Part shown: piece after piece, positions 9,658 through 20,032 of the stretch
How positions within the stretch are numbered: position 1 is the first letter of the stretch
How the letters are laid out: each line of letters begins with the position of its first letter
From: Dysgonamonadaceae bacterium
GTDB taxonomy: Bacteria > Bacteroidota > Bacteroidia > Bacteroidales > Azobacteroidaceae
DNA length: 64,000 nucleotides
Direction: 5' to 3'
Assembly: GCA_031269685.1 (NCBI GenBank)
Contig: JAISYU010000075.1
Coordinates: 35,914 to 99,913 of the forward strand
Notes under the pieces: model-generated
What the model saw: the letters and a program-made list of their open reading frames with translations, nothing else
Database searches by the model: none
Told to the model about the DNA's origin: nothing
Made by a program: the position numbers and the translations under genes

Positions 9658-11679
9658 CTAAAGTATTTGCTTGACTTGTTTGTACACGTTTTCTGCAGTG
9701 AACCCGAGCTTCTCGTCAAGCGTTTTATAAGGCGCTGAGAAGCCGAAGGACTCTAATCCCCAGATTGTGCCGCCGGAGCCGACTAAGCCGAGCAGGTTCA
9801 CGGGCAGTCCTGCCGTTAATCCGAAGATCTTTTTGCCCGGGATAATTACACTGTCCTGGTATTCTTTTGTTTGCGAGCGGAAAAGTCCCTCGGACGGGAT
9901 GTTGACTATCCTGACTTTTACGCCGTCGCTGCGAAGTAACGTTGCCCCCTCTACCAGTGTAGATACTTCCGAGCCTGAGGCAAGCAGGATTACATCGGCG
10001 CTACCGTCACATTCTACTACATATCCGCCTCTTGCAGCCGCTTCCGCTGCTTTCCTGCGGTTTGTTGAAGGCAGGTCGGCGATGTTCTGGCGAGAGAGTA
10101 TAAGTCCGGTCGGTGTTGATGTGTTTTCCAGCGCGAGTTTCCAAGCGACGGTTGTTTCATGTACGTCAGCCGGGCGAATTGCGAGGAAAGAGTTTTGTCC
10201 TTTGTGGTTCTTTAGTTTTTCCATTAGCCGAATCTGTGCTTCATGTTCGACCGGTTCATGTGTTGGTCCGTCTTCTCCAACTCGGAATGCATCATGTGTC
10301 CAGATGAATTTTACCGGAGTTCCCATAAGAGCAGCCATACGTATTGCCGGTTTCATGTAATCGGAAAAGACGAAGAAGGTTCCGCAGGCGGCAATTACTC
10401 CACCGTAAAGACTAATGCCGATTGAGATACATGCCATGGTTAGTTCGCTCACTCCAGCCTGAAGGAACGAACCTGTGAAATCCCCTTTCTCGAATGCTTT
10501 GGTGTTTTTAAGGAAGCCGTCTGTTTTGTCGGAGTTTGACAGGTCGGCAGAGGAGACAATCATATTTTCTACCTGCTTGGCTAATGCCGAGAGTACTGTG
10601 GCTGATGCCGCGCGGGTGGACTGTCCGGGTTTCTGTTCTATACTTGCCCAGTCTACTTCAGGTGCTTTTCCTGAAAGCCAGTAAGCGAGTTTTTCGGCTC
10701 TTTCGGGGTTTGCTTTTTGCCATGTCTCCTGTTCGGCGCGGCGTTCTGCAACGATTTTCTTCAGTTCTTCCGCGCGGTTTGCATAAAGTTGTTTTGTCTC
10801 TTCAAATATTATGAAAGGTTCTGCAGGGTTTCCGCCGAGGTTTTCGATTGTTTTCTCGAATGATGCGCCTGATTCACCGAGAGGCATACCATGTGTAGCG
10901 CAGTTATTCTCAAATGATTCGCCGTTTGCTTTGCGTGCGCCTTTACCCATTACGGTTTTACCGATTATGAGAGTTGGCGCATTAGTAGAGTCTAGTGCCT
11001 CGGTTAATGCTTTTTCTATAGCTGCGGCATCATTCCCGTTGATTTCGATTACGTTCCAACCCCACGCGCGATATTTAAGCGCTGTGTTTTCCGTTGTCAC
11101 TGCGCTTGTGGTTGTAGAAAGTTGAATGTTGTTAGAATCATAGAACATTATAAGATTATTGAGTCCGAGATGCCCTGCAATACGACCTGCACCTTGTGAA
11201 ATTTCTTCCTGTACTCCGCCGTCGGAAATGTATGCGTATATTTTCTGCTTGAGTATGCGACCGGTGCGTGCTGCAAGGAATTTTGCGGCGATTGCGGCGC
11301 CGACGGCGTATGTATGCCCTTGTCCGAGTGGACCGGAAGTATTTTCTACGCCACGTTTGACGTCTACTTCGGGATGTCCTGGCGTAACGCTGCCCCATTG
11401 ACGGAACAGGCGAAGGTCTTCCAGTGAATATTTGCCTGCCAGAGCGAGTACCGAATATAGCATTGGCGACATGTGCCCAGGGTCGAGGAAGAATCTGTCG
11501 CGTCCTTCCCAGTAGGAATTTTGGGGGTCGTAGACAAGGTATTTGCTGTACAAAACGTTAATGAAGTCTGCGCCTCCCATCGCACCGCCCGGGTGTCCTG
11601 ACTTTGCTTTTTCGACCATTGCGGCAGCCAGGATACGAATATTGTCGGCTGCAAGATTTAGTGTATTTATATTACTCAT
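9658..11679 (-). CDS. tkt: Transketolase
   Basis: 673 aa; KSGHPGGAMGGADF, FFLDPGHMSPMLYS, GPLGQGHTYAVGAA, HDAFRVGEDGPTHEPVE. Confidence 0.96.
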   Translation of the reverse strand: MSNINTLNLAADNIRILAAAMVEKAKSGHPGGAMGGADFINVLYSKYLVYDPQNSYWEGRDRFFLDPGHMSPMLYSVLALAGKYSLEDLRLFRQWGSVTPGHPEVDVKRGVENTSGPLGQGHTYAVGAAIAAKFLAARTGRILKQKIYAYISDGGVQEEISQGAGRIAGHLGLNNLIMFYDSNNIQLSTTTSAVTTENTALKYRAWGWNVIEINGNDAAAIEKALTEALDSTNAPTLIIGKTVMGKGARKANGESFENNCATHGMPLGESGASFEKTIENLGGNPAEPFIIFEETKQLYANRAEELKKIVAERRAEQETWQKANPERAEKLAYWLSGKAPEVDWASIEQKPGQSTRAASATVLSALAKQVENMIVSSADLSNSDKTDGFLKNTKAFEKGDFTGSFLQAGVSELTMACISIGISLYGGVIAACGTFFVFSDYMKPAIRMAALMGTPVKFIWTHDAFRVGEDGPTHEPVEHEAQIRLMEKLKNHKGQNSFLAIRPADVHETTVAWKLALENTSTPTGLILSRQNIADLPSTNRRKAAEAAARGGYVVECDGSADVILLASGSEVSTLVEGATLLRSDGVKVRIVNIPSEGLFRSQTKEYQDSVIIPGKKIFGLTAGLPVNLLGLVGSGGTIWGLESFGFSAPYKTLDEKLGFTAENVYKQVKQIL

Positions 11680-11729
11680 TGTAAATGTACTGATATTATC
11701 CTGTTAGATTTTTATTTGATAAAACGTTG

Positions 11730-11737
11730 CAAAGGTA
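11730..11737 (-). promoter_or_regulatory. -7 element TACCTTTG for the tkt-rpiB-xylA gene set
   Basis: CAAAGGTA on + strand upstream of the tkt start. Confidence 0.5.
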
Positions 11738-11799
11738 CAAAAAATAATATTATGTTCAAGTTTTTCGTTCCTTTTATGCGCGTTTTAATTGTTTTTGTT

Positions 11800-11807
11800 T
11801 ATCTTTG
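11800..11807 (+). promoter_or_regulatory. -7 element TATCTTTG
   Basis: TAnnTTTG match 17 nt upstream of the ATG at 11824. Confidence 0.6.
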
Positions 11808-11823
11808 CATAAAATTATAAAAT

Positions 11824-13230
11824 ATGCCAAGAGATAGAGGAGGTTATGGGTTTTTAATAAAGTGGTTAATAGTTGTATGTGACATTATTTTATTTAATGT
11901 CCTGTTTCTATTGATTGGTGACTGGTGCAGGATGCAGGAATATGGAGACAATCATTTTCACTTCCGCACTATTATTTTGCTGTTGAATGTCTGTTATTTT
12001 CTGGCGCTTTATTTTGTGCCTATTTCTGTTCACAAGCGGGTTATTTTCACAGACAGGGTTATACAGCGTGCGTTGTTGTTGGTTTCTACTCAACTCATAA
12101 TGTTTCTGACATGTCTTTTCCTTTTGAGTTTTGAGTCTGATATTTTACTTCGCAACTTTGTTATTTTGTATTATTTGCTTCTTTATCCGGCATTTACTGT
12201 TTGGAGGGTTATATCGCGAGAGGTATTGAAGTGGAACAGGAAGAAGGGTAAAAACTTTAAGCGCGTCATTATTGTTGGGGCGGGCAAGAATGGTATGAGC
12301 CTTTTCTTGGAGATGAAAAGGGAATTGTTTTATGGTTACAGGATTATTGGTTTTTTCGATGACAATATCGCATTGAGGAATATTTTACCCAATTATTTGG
12401 GTATGACTCACGAGGTAGAGAAGTTTGCACTTGAGAATAATGTAGATGAGATTTACTGTACTCTACCTAATTCCGAGGATGAAAAGATTGTACGCCTTTT
12501 GAACTTTTCAGAAAAGCATATGATCCGTTTTTATATTGTACCTGAGTTTTTGCGTTATGTAAAGCGTCTTTTGGATTTGGAAAACATTGAATCGGTACCT
12601 GTAATGGCTGTTCGTGCGGAGCCATTACAGTCTCCTGTTAACAAAGTGATAAAGAGGTCTTTTGATATTATATTTTCCCTCTTTTTTCTTTTGTGCATAT
12701 TTCCTTTTTTGTACATTATACTTGGCATAATTATTAAATTATCTTCGCGTGGACCTGTTTTTTTCAGGCAGAAGCGTACGGGCATTTACGGTAATGAGTT
12801 TTATTGCTATAAATTTCGTTCTATGCATCCCAACATGTCTGCTCATGAGAAGCAGGCAGCGAAGGATGACCCGCGGATTACGCGCATAGGTAATTTTCTG
12901 AGACGTTCCAACCTCGATGAGATCCCGCAATTTTACAATGTTTTGAAAGGAGATATGAGTATTGTTGGTCCACGTCCCCACATGTTGAAGCACACGGAGT
13001 TATATTCGAATATCATAGACCGTTACATGGTTCGCCACTTGATTAAGCCGGGCATAACGGGCTGGGCTCAGATTAATGGTTTCCGCGGAGAGACGCGGGT
13101 AGTTGAAGAGATGGAGGCTCGTGTCCGTTTTGATGTATGGTACATTGAGAATTGGTCTTTACTGCTTGACATTAAGATTATTATTGTCACTGCTATCAAC
13201 ATGGTAAGGGGGGAAAAGAACGCATATTGA
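11824..13230 (+). CDS. Undecaprenyl-phosphate sugar-1-phosphate transferase (WcaJ/WbaP-like exopolysaccharide polyprenyl glycosylphosphotransferase)
   Basis: N-terminal TMs and Rossmann-like domain (RVIIVGAGKNGMSLF); C-terminal sugar transferase (KRSFDIIFSLFFLL, KFRSMH, LRRSNLDEIPQFYNVLKGDMSIVGPRPH). Confidence 0.93.
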   Translation: MPRDRGGYGFLIKWLIVVCDIILFNVLFLLIGDWCRMQEYGDNHFHFRTIILLLNVCYFLALYFVPISVHKRVIFTDRVIQRALLLVSTQLIMFLTCLFLLSFESDILLRNFVILYYLLLYPAFTVWRVISREVLKWNRKKGKNFKRVIIVGAGKNGMSLFLEMKRELFYGYRIIGFFDDNIALRNILPNYLGMTHEVEKFALENNVDEIYCTLPNSEDEKIVRLLNFSEKHMIRFYIVPEFLRYVKRLLDLENIESVPVMAVRAEPLQSPVNKVIKRSFDIIFSLFFLLCIFPFLYIILGIIIKLSSRGPVFFRQKRTGIYGNEFYCYKFRSMHPNMSAHEKQAAKDDPRITRIGNFLRRSNLDEIPQFYNVLKGDMSIVGPRPHMLKHTELYSNIIDRYMVRHLIKPGITGWAQINGFRGETRVVEEMEARVRFDVWYIENWSLLLDIKIIIVTAINMVRGEKNAY

Positions 13231-13278
13231 CATATTTTCGGTGATGCGTTGTGAATAAGAAAAGGCAAATTCCTTACT

Positions 13279-14298
13279 ATGGAAATTACAGGCTTGGATA
13301 ACAGTATCAGATGGGATGCAATAATACGCTCAATGCGCATTTACGACGTCTATCACACTTCAGCCTACCATGCTTTGGAATCCTCCGGTACATCATTATT
13401 GCTATCTTCTTCTTTTGGAGGCGAATTGATAGCAATACCGGTTGTTGTCCGCCGCATAGAAGGCACTGATTATAATGACATTACCTCTGTCTACGGTTAT
13501 TCGGGACCACTTTCGAGCGCAGTTAACCCAGACATTGATCATATTTCCGCTTTTCAGAATGAGTTACGTGAATTTTTCGATTCGAGGTCTATTGTTAGTG
13601 CTTTTGGGCGTCTTCATCCGTTTTTTGACGTCCAGGAGAACATTCTTAAAGGCTTAGGCGACACGGTTATAAGCGGCAAGACGGTTTATATTGACCTTAG
13701 TTTGAGTGAGGAACAGCAGTTACTGCAATACTCGCGCTCATTGAGGAATCGGATAAACCGTTTTCACAATTCGGGGAATATAATTGTCAGGAAATATGAT
13801 ACGGATGCTGATATTGACGCCTTTGTTTCTATCTACCACGAGACTATGCGCCGTGTAGGCGCTTCTGTTTCATACTTTTTCGACGTTAATTACTTTCATA
13901 CGTTCCTTCGTAACATTCCATCCTGCTTATTTCTTGCCTGTTATGACGGCGAGCCGGTTTGCGGCACTCTTTTCACGGAATGTAACGGCATTATACAGAC
14001 ACATTTAAGTGGTACTATGAATAAGTTTCTCCATTTAAGTCCTTTAAAGTATGTTCGTGATGAGATACGGCGCTACGGGATTCGCTCGGGATTTCATTAT
14101 TTGCACATGGGAGGCGGTGTAGGCAGCAGATCCGACTCTGTTTACGGTTTCAAGTCGCAGTTTTCACGCAGTGAGCTCTTGTTCAAGACTTGGAGATACA
14201 TTCATTTGCCGGATGTGTACGATGAAATGACACGTCGTCGCGGGATAGACAACACACAGGGCGCTGATTTCTTTCCTTTGTACCGTTTTGGTGCATGA
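13279..14298 (+). CDS. FemAB/GNAT-like acyltransferase, probably polysaccharide-associated
   Basis: FemAB-like C-terminal GNAT fold (SLRNRINRF, IYHETMRRVGAS, HYLHMGGGVGSRSDSVYGFKSQFS); immediately follows the sugar-phosphotransferase gene. Confidence 0.7.
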   Translation: MEITGLDNSIRWDAIIRSMRIYDVYHTSAYHALESSGTSLLLSSSFGGELIAIPVVVRRIEGTDYNDITSVYGYSGPLSSAVNPDIDHISAFQNELREFFDSRSIVSAFGRLHPFFDVQENILKGLGDTVISGKTVYIDLSLSEEQQLLQYSRSLRNRINRFHNSGNIIVRKYDTDADIDAFVSIYHETMRRVGASVSYFFDVNYFHTFLRNIPSCLFLACYDGEPVCGTLFTECNGIIQTHLSGTMNKFLHLSPLKYVRDEIRRYGIRSGFHYLHMGGGVGSRSDSVYGFKSQFSRSELLFKTWRYIHLPDVYDEMTRRRGIDNTQGADFFPLYRFGA

Positions 14299-14316
14299 GG
14301 TGCGCATTAAGACAGG

Positions 14317-14673
14317 TTACTTATTCTTTTCGTCTCTCGGCGGCGGTTGCAGTTCTTTGTTTATTCCGTCCCAGTCTGTAGGCACTATTGTTCCGTCTTC
14401 TTTCACGTATCCCCAGTATTTTTCCGGCACTCCCCACCATTCGAGGAATCTTCTTTGTTCTTCGATTGACGGTGTTTTCTTTTTGACGGGGAAATCCCAA
14501 ATTGACCGCGTATTTCTACGTTTCCGTTTTGGTTTTTCCTCTTTACCGAGTGCTTTTGTCACGTCTTCGAGTGGAGTATTTATGTCTATCGGAGATAATT
14601 TTGCTTCTTCTTTTTTGGCTTTGATTTCCGGCCGTTTTTTTTCACCGGCGTTTTCTTTTGCATCTTTTTTCAT
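14317..14673 (-). CDS. Lys/Glu-rich hypothetical protein
   Basis: 118-aa ORF with its own TACCTTTG promoter (minus, 14678-14685); no recognised family. Confidence 0.55.
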   Translation of the reverse strand: MKKDAKENAGEKKRPEIKAKKEEAKLSPIDINTPLEDVTKALGKEEKPKRKRRNTRSIWDFPVKKKTPSIEEQRRFLEWWGVPEKYWGYVKEDGTIVPTDWDGINKELQPPPRDEKNK

Positions 14674-14713
14674 TCTGCAAAGGTATATATTTTCGTTTTA
14701 ATCTTATTTATCG

Positions 14714-14721
14714 TACCTTTG
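14714..14721 (+). promoter_or_regulatory. -7 element TACCTTTG
   Basis: TAnnTTTG match about 30 nt upstream of the ATG at 14752. Confidence 0.55.
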
Positions 14722-14751
14722 CACAAAATTTAATAACAAACAATATATTTT

Positions 14752-17604
14752 ATGAATAAGCAATCCGAGTCTTTCACTTCATCAAGGCGTAAGTTCCTCA
14801 AATCAGGTATGATAATTGCGGCAGGAATACCGGCAATAAAGATGTTTCCCATGCATGCAACAGTTACAAACAGGCAACAAATTGCCGGTAATGTATCTGG
14901 CGAAGACAAACTCTATGAACTGTTTAAGAACCCTCCCGTAACAGCAAAACCATTTGTAAGATGGTGGTGGAATGGTGATAAACTTTCGGATAAGGAAATA
15001 CTCAGGGAATTAGATATTATGAAGGAGGCAGGTATTGGCGGAGTCGAAATTAATCCAATCGCATTCCCCGGAGGAGATGACCTCGCGATACCAACGCTAA
15101 ACTGGCTTTCACCGGAATGGATTGAAATGGTGAAAGTTGCACTCAAAGGAGCAGAAGAACGAGGCATAATTTGCGACATAATTGTCGGTTCCGGATGGCC
15201 CTTTGGTACGGAAATACTTGAAGGTGATGACCGTTCGCAACTTCTTACCCTGACAAGCAAAAAAGTATCGGGAGAAGGAAAAATATCACTCAAAATAGAA
15301 GATATACTTAACGACGCCAAACCTAACGTACATGCTCACAAAGGCGCTGATAACGAACTGTATGCGGTTGCTCTTGCTCCGGTTGTAATGGATAAGTTTA
15401 AAGATCCGCAATGGATTCAATTTGATGGGAAGAGCGAAACATTGGAAATAGATCTCCCTCAAGGAGAACATATACTTTATGCGCTGGTTAAATGTACGGG
15501 TTTCCAGGCTGTTATCAACGGTGCACCAGGAGCAGGAGGTCCTGTCTTGAACCACTACAACAGGGAAGCAACGGAAAAATTCCTCAACAGGATGTCTGAT
15601 ACGCTTTTTCCTCAAATAAAAGGACTTAAAGGATTCCGCGCATTGTTCTGTGACAGTATGGAACTTGAAGGCGCTAACTGGTGCCCTGATTATATCGAAG
15701 AATTTAAAAAGAGAAAAGGATACGACATAAAGCCTTACTTGCCGTTTATACTGTTTAAAGTCAGCGGAATGGGCGCAAAGGTTCAAGGAGGTGAAATAAC
15801 ACAACTTGTTGGATACGCAAAAGACACAGTCGACCGCGCACGATATGATTTTTATACCACATGTATGGCAATAATTACAGACAGATTCCTTGTAACATAC
15901 ACAAAATGGTGCAACCAACACGGGTTTAAGTCGCGCATGCAAGCCTACGGAAACGAATTTCATCCCCTCGAAGCGTCACTTTCCATAGACATCCCGGAAT
16001 GTGAAACATGGGTCTGGGGCAGAACCAGAAAAGAAGACAATTCAACCTACATTGACTTCGTTAACATCAATTCCGCTACTAATGTAAACAAATTCGTTGC
16101 TTCCGCAGTGCATCTGTCAGGAAAGAAAACAGTCAGTTGCGAAGAAATAACCAACACAGACTATGTCTTCCGTACATCCCTCGAACAGGTTAAAATATGC
16201 GGCGATCAAAGTAACCTCTCCGGCGTGAACCACTCCATATTGCATGGCTTTAACTATACGCCGCTCGAAGTCCCATTCCCCGGGTGGATTAGATATGGCA
16301 CATTCTTCAATGAACGTAACCCCTGGTGGAAATACTTCAAGCACTGGACCGCTTACAAAGCCCGTTTATCCTCAATATTGCAGGAAACAGAGGCATTTGC
16401 AAACATCGCAGTAATGCATCCGCTTGCCGATATGTGGTCCATTCACGGACCGCAGAGGGATCCATTTCCACGACTTCAATATCCTCCCTACCAGTATAAA
16501 GTATGGGAGGCGATTCACAAAAACGGTAACAGTTGCGATTACATCTGTGAAAGTATTATACAAAAAAGTCGTATGGAAAAGGGATTTCTTAAATATGGCA
16601 ACGCAAAATATAACACATTAATACTGCTTGAGGTCGAAACATTGCAACCCGCAACCGCAAAAGCACTTGTACGGTTTGTATCCTCCGGCGGCAAACTCGT
16701 TTTTGTGGCAAAAGAACCCCATAAGTCTCCAGGACTGCTCAATCATGAAAAAGGTGACCGCGAAGTAGCAAAGATTATTGCCGGAATAAAAAAATCATGT
16801 CCGCAAAGGATCTTTAACGTAAGTGCACCGGAAAACAATATCTTGACATGGTTCGCAGATCTTCAGCAACAATGTGGCATAACTCCATATATCATCATTG
16901 ATAAGCCGTGTAGCGCAATAAGTCAAATCAGGCACAAAACTAACGGTAAAGATATTTTCTTTATATCGAATGTAAGCCAAACAGATACTTACAGGTTGAA
17001 CCTGCAATTCCCCGAATCAAAGGGAAATCCGCAGGAATGGAATCCCGAAACAGGCGAACGTAAACCTCTTCCCGCCGAAAAAACCCTTACCATAGAATTA
17101 CCTCCCGCAACATCAAAACTAATAGTGTTCGATGATTCCCCTTTCCGCCCGCTACTTGGCGTTGCACCGGAAATCACGGAAAATTCCGTCCCGCTGACAC
17201 TTAAAGGATGGACAATGCGCCTTGAACACATCAACGGTACTTCCCGAACAATGAAGATCGATACCCCGTTCGACCTCTCAAAAGATGAATCTACCCGCTC
17301 GTTTGCAGGATATATATATTATGAGAAGCAACTCGGAGATGTTGACGGTTATCACTGCCTTGACCTTGAAAAGGTACACGGTGTATCGGAAGTGTCGATC
17401 AACGGCGTCGAAATAGGTAATCGCTGGTATGGCAGGCACAGGTACAACCTGCCCGGAAACATCAGCGGTAAAACCCTGCAAATAAAAATCTCAACAATAG
17501 TCGGCAATTATCTATTGTCAACGCCACAAAACCATACCCACGGATGGGTGCGTGGTAGCGGATGGACGCCGGTAGGAATTGCAGGGGAAATCAAGTTGCT
17601 ATGA
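14752..17604 (+). CDS. GH106-like glycoside hydrolase (alpha-L-rhamnosidase-like), Tat-type signal
   Basis: SSRRKFLKSGMIIAAGIPA (RR motif), VRWWWNGDKLSDKEILRELDIMKEAGIGGVEINPI, C-terminal beta-sandwich GNRWYGRHRYNLPG. Confidence 0.75.
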   Translation: MNKQSESFTSSRRKFLKSGMIIAAGIPAIKMFPMHATVTNRQQIAGNVSGEDKLYELFKNPPVTAKPFVRWWWNGDKLSDKEILRELDIMKEAGIGGVEINPIAFPGGDDLAIPTLNWLSPEWIEMVKVALKGAEERGIICDIIVGSGWPFGTEILEGDDRSQLLTLTSKKVSGEGKISLKIEDILNDAKPNVHAHKGADNELYAVALAPVVMDKFKDPQWIQFDGKSETLEIDLPQGEHILYALVKCTGFQAVINGAPGAGGPVLNHYNREATEKFLNRMSDTLFPQIKGLKGFRALFCDSMELEGANWCPDYIEEFKKRKGYDIKPYLPFILFKVSGMGAKVQGGEITQLVGYAKDTVDRARYDFYTTCMAIITDRFLVTYTKWCNQHGFKSRMQAYGNEFHPLEASLSIDIPECETWVWGRTRKEDNSTYIDFVNINSATNVNKFVASAVHLSGKKTVSCEEITNTDYVFRTSLEQVKICGDQSNLSGVNHSILHGFNYTPLEVPFPGWIRYGTFFNERNPWWKYFKHWTAYKARLSSILQETEAFANIAVMHPLADMWSIHGPQRDPFPRLQYPPYQYKVWEAIHKNGNSCDYICESIIQKSRMEKGFLKYGNAKYNTLILLEVETLQPATAKALVRFVSSGGKLVFVAKEPHKSPGLLNHEKGDREVAKIIAGIKKSCPQRIFNVSAPENNILTWFADLQQQCGITPYIIIDKPCSAISQIRHKTNGKDIFFISNVSQTDTYRLNLQFPESKGNPQEWNPETGERKPLPAEKTLTIELPPATSKLIVFDDSPFRPLLGVAPEITENSVPLTLKGWTMRLEHINGTSRTMKIDTPFDLSKDESTRSFAGYIYYEKQLGDVDGYHCLDLEKVHGVSEVSINGVEIGNRWYGRHRYNLPGNISGKTLQIKISTIVGNYLLSTPQNHTHGWVRGSGWTPVGIAGEIKLL

Positions 17605-17717
17605 TTCAATCTTGCTACTTACACTTACACTTACACTGTTACTGTTGATTTTTGTATTTAAGCAAACAGGCACGCACAATTTATTCTGTTAAAATATATT
17701 TTTCCTTAATCAATGTG

Positions 17718-17843
17718 AGGCAGGCTTTCCGGCAACGCTGGTTTTTCCGCCAAAGACTTTGGAAAACGCTACTTCATTGAAGGAGATCTCGCCAAAGTGT
17801 TTGGCAGACTTTCCGGCATTAAAAAAATACTTTCCGAAAAATT
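17718..17843. repeat. Degenerate 21-bp tandem repeat, 6 units
   Basis: In 21-bp register: aggcaggctttccggcaacgc / tggtttttccgccaaagactt / tggaaaacgctacttcattga / aggagatctcgccaaagtgtt / tggcagactttccggcattaa / aaaaatactttccgaaaaatt; units 1 and 5 match at 15/21 positions, units 2 and 4 at 13/21. Confidence 0.6.
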
Positions 17844-17846
17844 CAC

Positions 17847-17854
17847 TAAATTTG
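17847..17854 (+). promoter_or_regulatory. -7 element TAAATTTG for the FkbM gene
   Basis: TAnnTTTG match 18 nt upstream of the ATG at 17873. Confidence 0.5.
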
Positions 17855-17872
17855 TCCTTCAAAAAAACAAAT

Positions 17873-18634
17873 ATGATTTCACTTATTAAGAAACTTATTT
17901 TTAAGTATTTTAAAATTGAGGATTACCTTCGCATACTTCAATGGCTTTATTTCTTTTCCTACAAAACGGGGTTATTGTTACCGAATAAGCGTTATACATA
18001 CCACTATTATGTGAAAAAACTGATTAATAAAGGTGATACCATTATTGATATCGGCGCTAATTTAGGTTACTATTCTATCTTATTCGCTAAGTGGACGGGA
18101 ACTGCAGGTAAAGTTTTTTCGGTCGAACCAATTGCGATTTATAATAAAATCTTTAATGAAAAGGCGAAAAGATACAATAATATTAAACTCTATCCTTATG
18201 CTTTGGGTGACGAGGAGAAGAAGGTGGAACTTGTATATTCTTCCCCTGAAGGATTTTTGAGTACAGGCTTACCTCATATTTATAACCCGCAGGTAGATGG
18301 AAATATAGAAAAGCAAGAATTTACATTTGAAGCACAGATGAAAATTCCGTCTGTTCTGTTCGGTGATTTGGAGAGGATTGATTACATTAAATGCGATGTT
18401 GAAGGTTTTGAATACATCATTCTTTCCAATATGAAGGAAATCATCCGAAAAAGCAAGCCTAAAGTGCAAGTTGAAGTGTGGGGCGAAAATGAGGAAAATA
18501 TACTCCGATTATTTGAGGAATTGGGATATTTGCCTTATAAACTTTCTCGTAACCAATTAGTGATTCAGGAAAAAGACAAAAGTTCGGTTGCAGGAGATTA
18601 TATATTTCTTCCTAATAAAAAATGTTTTACATAA
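17873..18634 (+). CDS. FkbM-family methyltransferase
   Basis: DTIIDIGANLGYYSILFAKWTGTAGKVFSVEPI, DYIKCDVEGFEYIILSNM; start revised from 17759 because the upstream part is repeat DNA and a promoter precedes 17873. Confidence 0.85.
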   Translation: MISLIKKLIFKYFKIEDYLRILQWLYFFSYKTGLLLPNKRYTYHYYVKKLINKGDTIIDIGANLGYYSILFAKWTGTAGKVFSVEPIAIYNKIFNEKAKRYNNIKLYPYALGDEEKKVELVYSSPEGFLSTGLPHIYNPQVDGNIEKQEFTFEAQMKIPSVLFGDLERIDYIKCDVEGFEYIILSNMKEIIRKSKPKVQVEVWGENEENILRLFEELGYLPYKLSRNQLVIQEKDKSSVAGDYIFLPNKKCFT

Positions 18635-18686
18635 TTTTTAAGCATCTAAATTTGTGCAAGAATAAAGGATATTCAAAAATAATCAG

Positions 18687-18694
18687 TACCTTTG
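18687..18694 (+). promoter_or_regulatory. -7 element TACCTTTG for the paaK cluster
   Basis: TAnnTTTG match about 27 nt upstream of 18722. Confidence 0.55.
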
Positions 18695-18721
18695 TAACCT
18701 GAACAGAAAATTATTCCAAAC

Positions 18722-20020
18722 ATGAAATACTGGCAACCTGAGATAGAGACTATGCCGCGGAAAGAACTTGAAGCCCTTCAACTCGAACGGCTTAAGTTTA
18801 TGCTGATTACGGCTCAAAATTCACCCTTTTATAAGAAACTGTTTGCAGAAAAGGGTGTCGAGCCAAACAAAGTGAAATCACTCGAAGACCTTCGGCTACT
18901 ACCGTTTACATCAAAGGACGACCTGCGCGAAAACTATCCTTTCGGGATGGTTGCCATACCTTTACGGGAATGTGTGAGGCTTCATTCATCAAGCGGTACG
19001 ACCGGTAATCCAACAGTTGTGTTACATTCCAGAAAAGACCTCGATGAATGGGCGAACCAGGTGGCGAGATGCATGTACATGGTGGGGATCCGAGACTATG
19101 ACGTGTTTCAAAACACATCGGGATACGGCATGTTTACAGGCGGACTGGGATTCCAGTACGGCGCAGAGAAACTTGGCTGCCTTACGGTGCCTGCTGCCGC
19201 CGGAAATTCCAAACGGCAAATAAAATTTATAACTGATTTCGGAACGACATGCCTTCATATTATACCAAGTTACGCTACACGGCTTGCAGAAGTAATGTAT
19301 GCGGAAAATATTGACCCCCGTAAAGATACAAAACTGCATACGTTATGTATAGGAGCGGAACCACACAGCGAAGAACAGCGTCAAAGGATAGAACAGTTGC
19401 TTGGTGTGAGAGCATTTAACTGTTTCGGTATGTCGGAAATGAATGGTCCAGGTGTCGCATTCGAATGTACCGAACAAAACGGGTTACATATATGGGAAGA
19501 TTATACTATTGTGGAGATAATTAACCCCGAAACGCTTGAACCTGTGGCTGATGGAGAAGTCGGAGAGCTTGTGCTGACAACAATTAACAGACAGGCTATG
19601 CCGCTAATACGCTATCATACACGAGATTTAACTTCAATAATCCCAGGTAAGTGCCCATGCGGACGAACGCACAAACGCATTAGCAGATTTAAGGGACGCA
19701 GCGATGATATGCTGATACTGAAAGGAGTAAACATATTCCCAATTCAAATAGAAAGGGTTCTTATGATGTTCCAAGAGCTTGGCAGTAACTATCTTATAAC
19801 AGTAGAAAATATCGACAACAATGATGAAATGCTGATTGAAGTTGAACTAAACGACCTGTTCACAGATGATTATGCAGTACTGCAAAACCTGACTAAGAAT
19901 ATCGTACGGCAACTGAAAGATGAACTCCTGATAACACCAAAACTGAAACTTGTGAGCAAAGGATCACTTCCTATTCATGAAGGAAAGGCTGTGAGAGTTA
20001 AAGATTTAAGAATATTCTAA
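18722..20020 (+). CDS. paaK: Phenylacetate-CoA ligase (PaaK family)
   Basis: 432 aa; LHSSSGTTGNPTVV, FGMSEMNGPGVAFEC, RFKGRSDDMLILKGVNIFPIQIE. Confidence 0.93.
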   Translation: MKYWQPEIETMPRKELEALQLERLKFMLITAQNSPFYKKLFAEKGVEPNKVKSLEDLRLLPFTSKDDLRENYPFGMVAIPLRECVRLHSSSGTTGNPTVVLHSRKDLDEWANQVARCMYMVGIRDYDVFQNTSGYGMFTGGLGFQYGAEKLGCLTVPAAAGNSKRQIKFITDFGTTCLHIIPSYATRLAEVMYAENIDPRKDTKLHTLCIGAEPHSEEQRQRIEQLLGVRAFNCFGMSEMNGPGVAFECTEQNGLHIWEDYTIVEIINPETLEPVADGEVGELVLTTINRQAMPLIRYHTRDLTSIIPGKCPCGRTHKRISRFKGRSDDMLILKGVNIFPIQIERVLMMFQELGSNYLITVENIDNNDEMLIEVELNDLFTDDYAVLQNLTKNIVRQLKDELLITPKLKLVSKGSLPIHEGKAVRVKDLRIF

Positions 20021-20032
20021 AATAAAAAGGTT

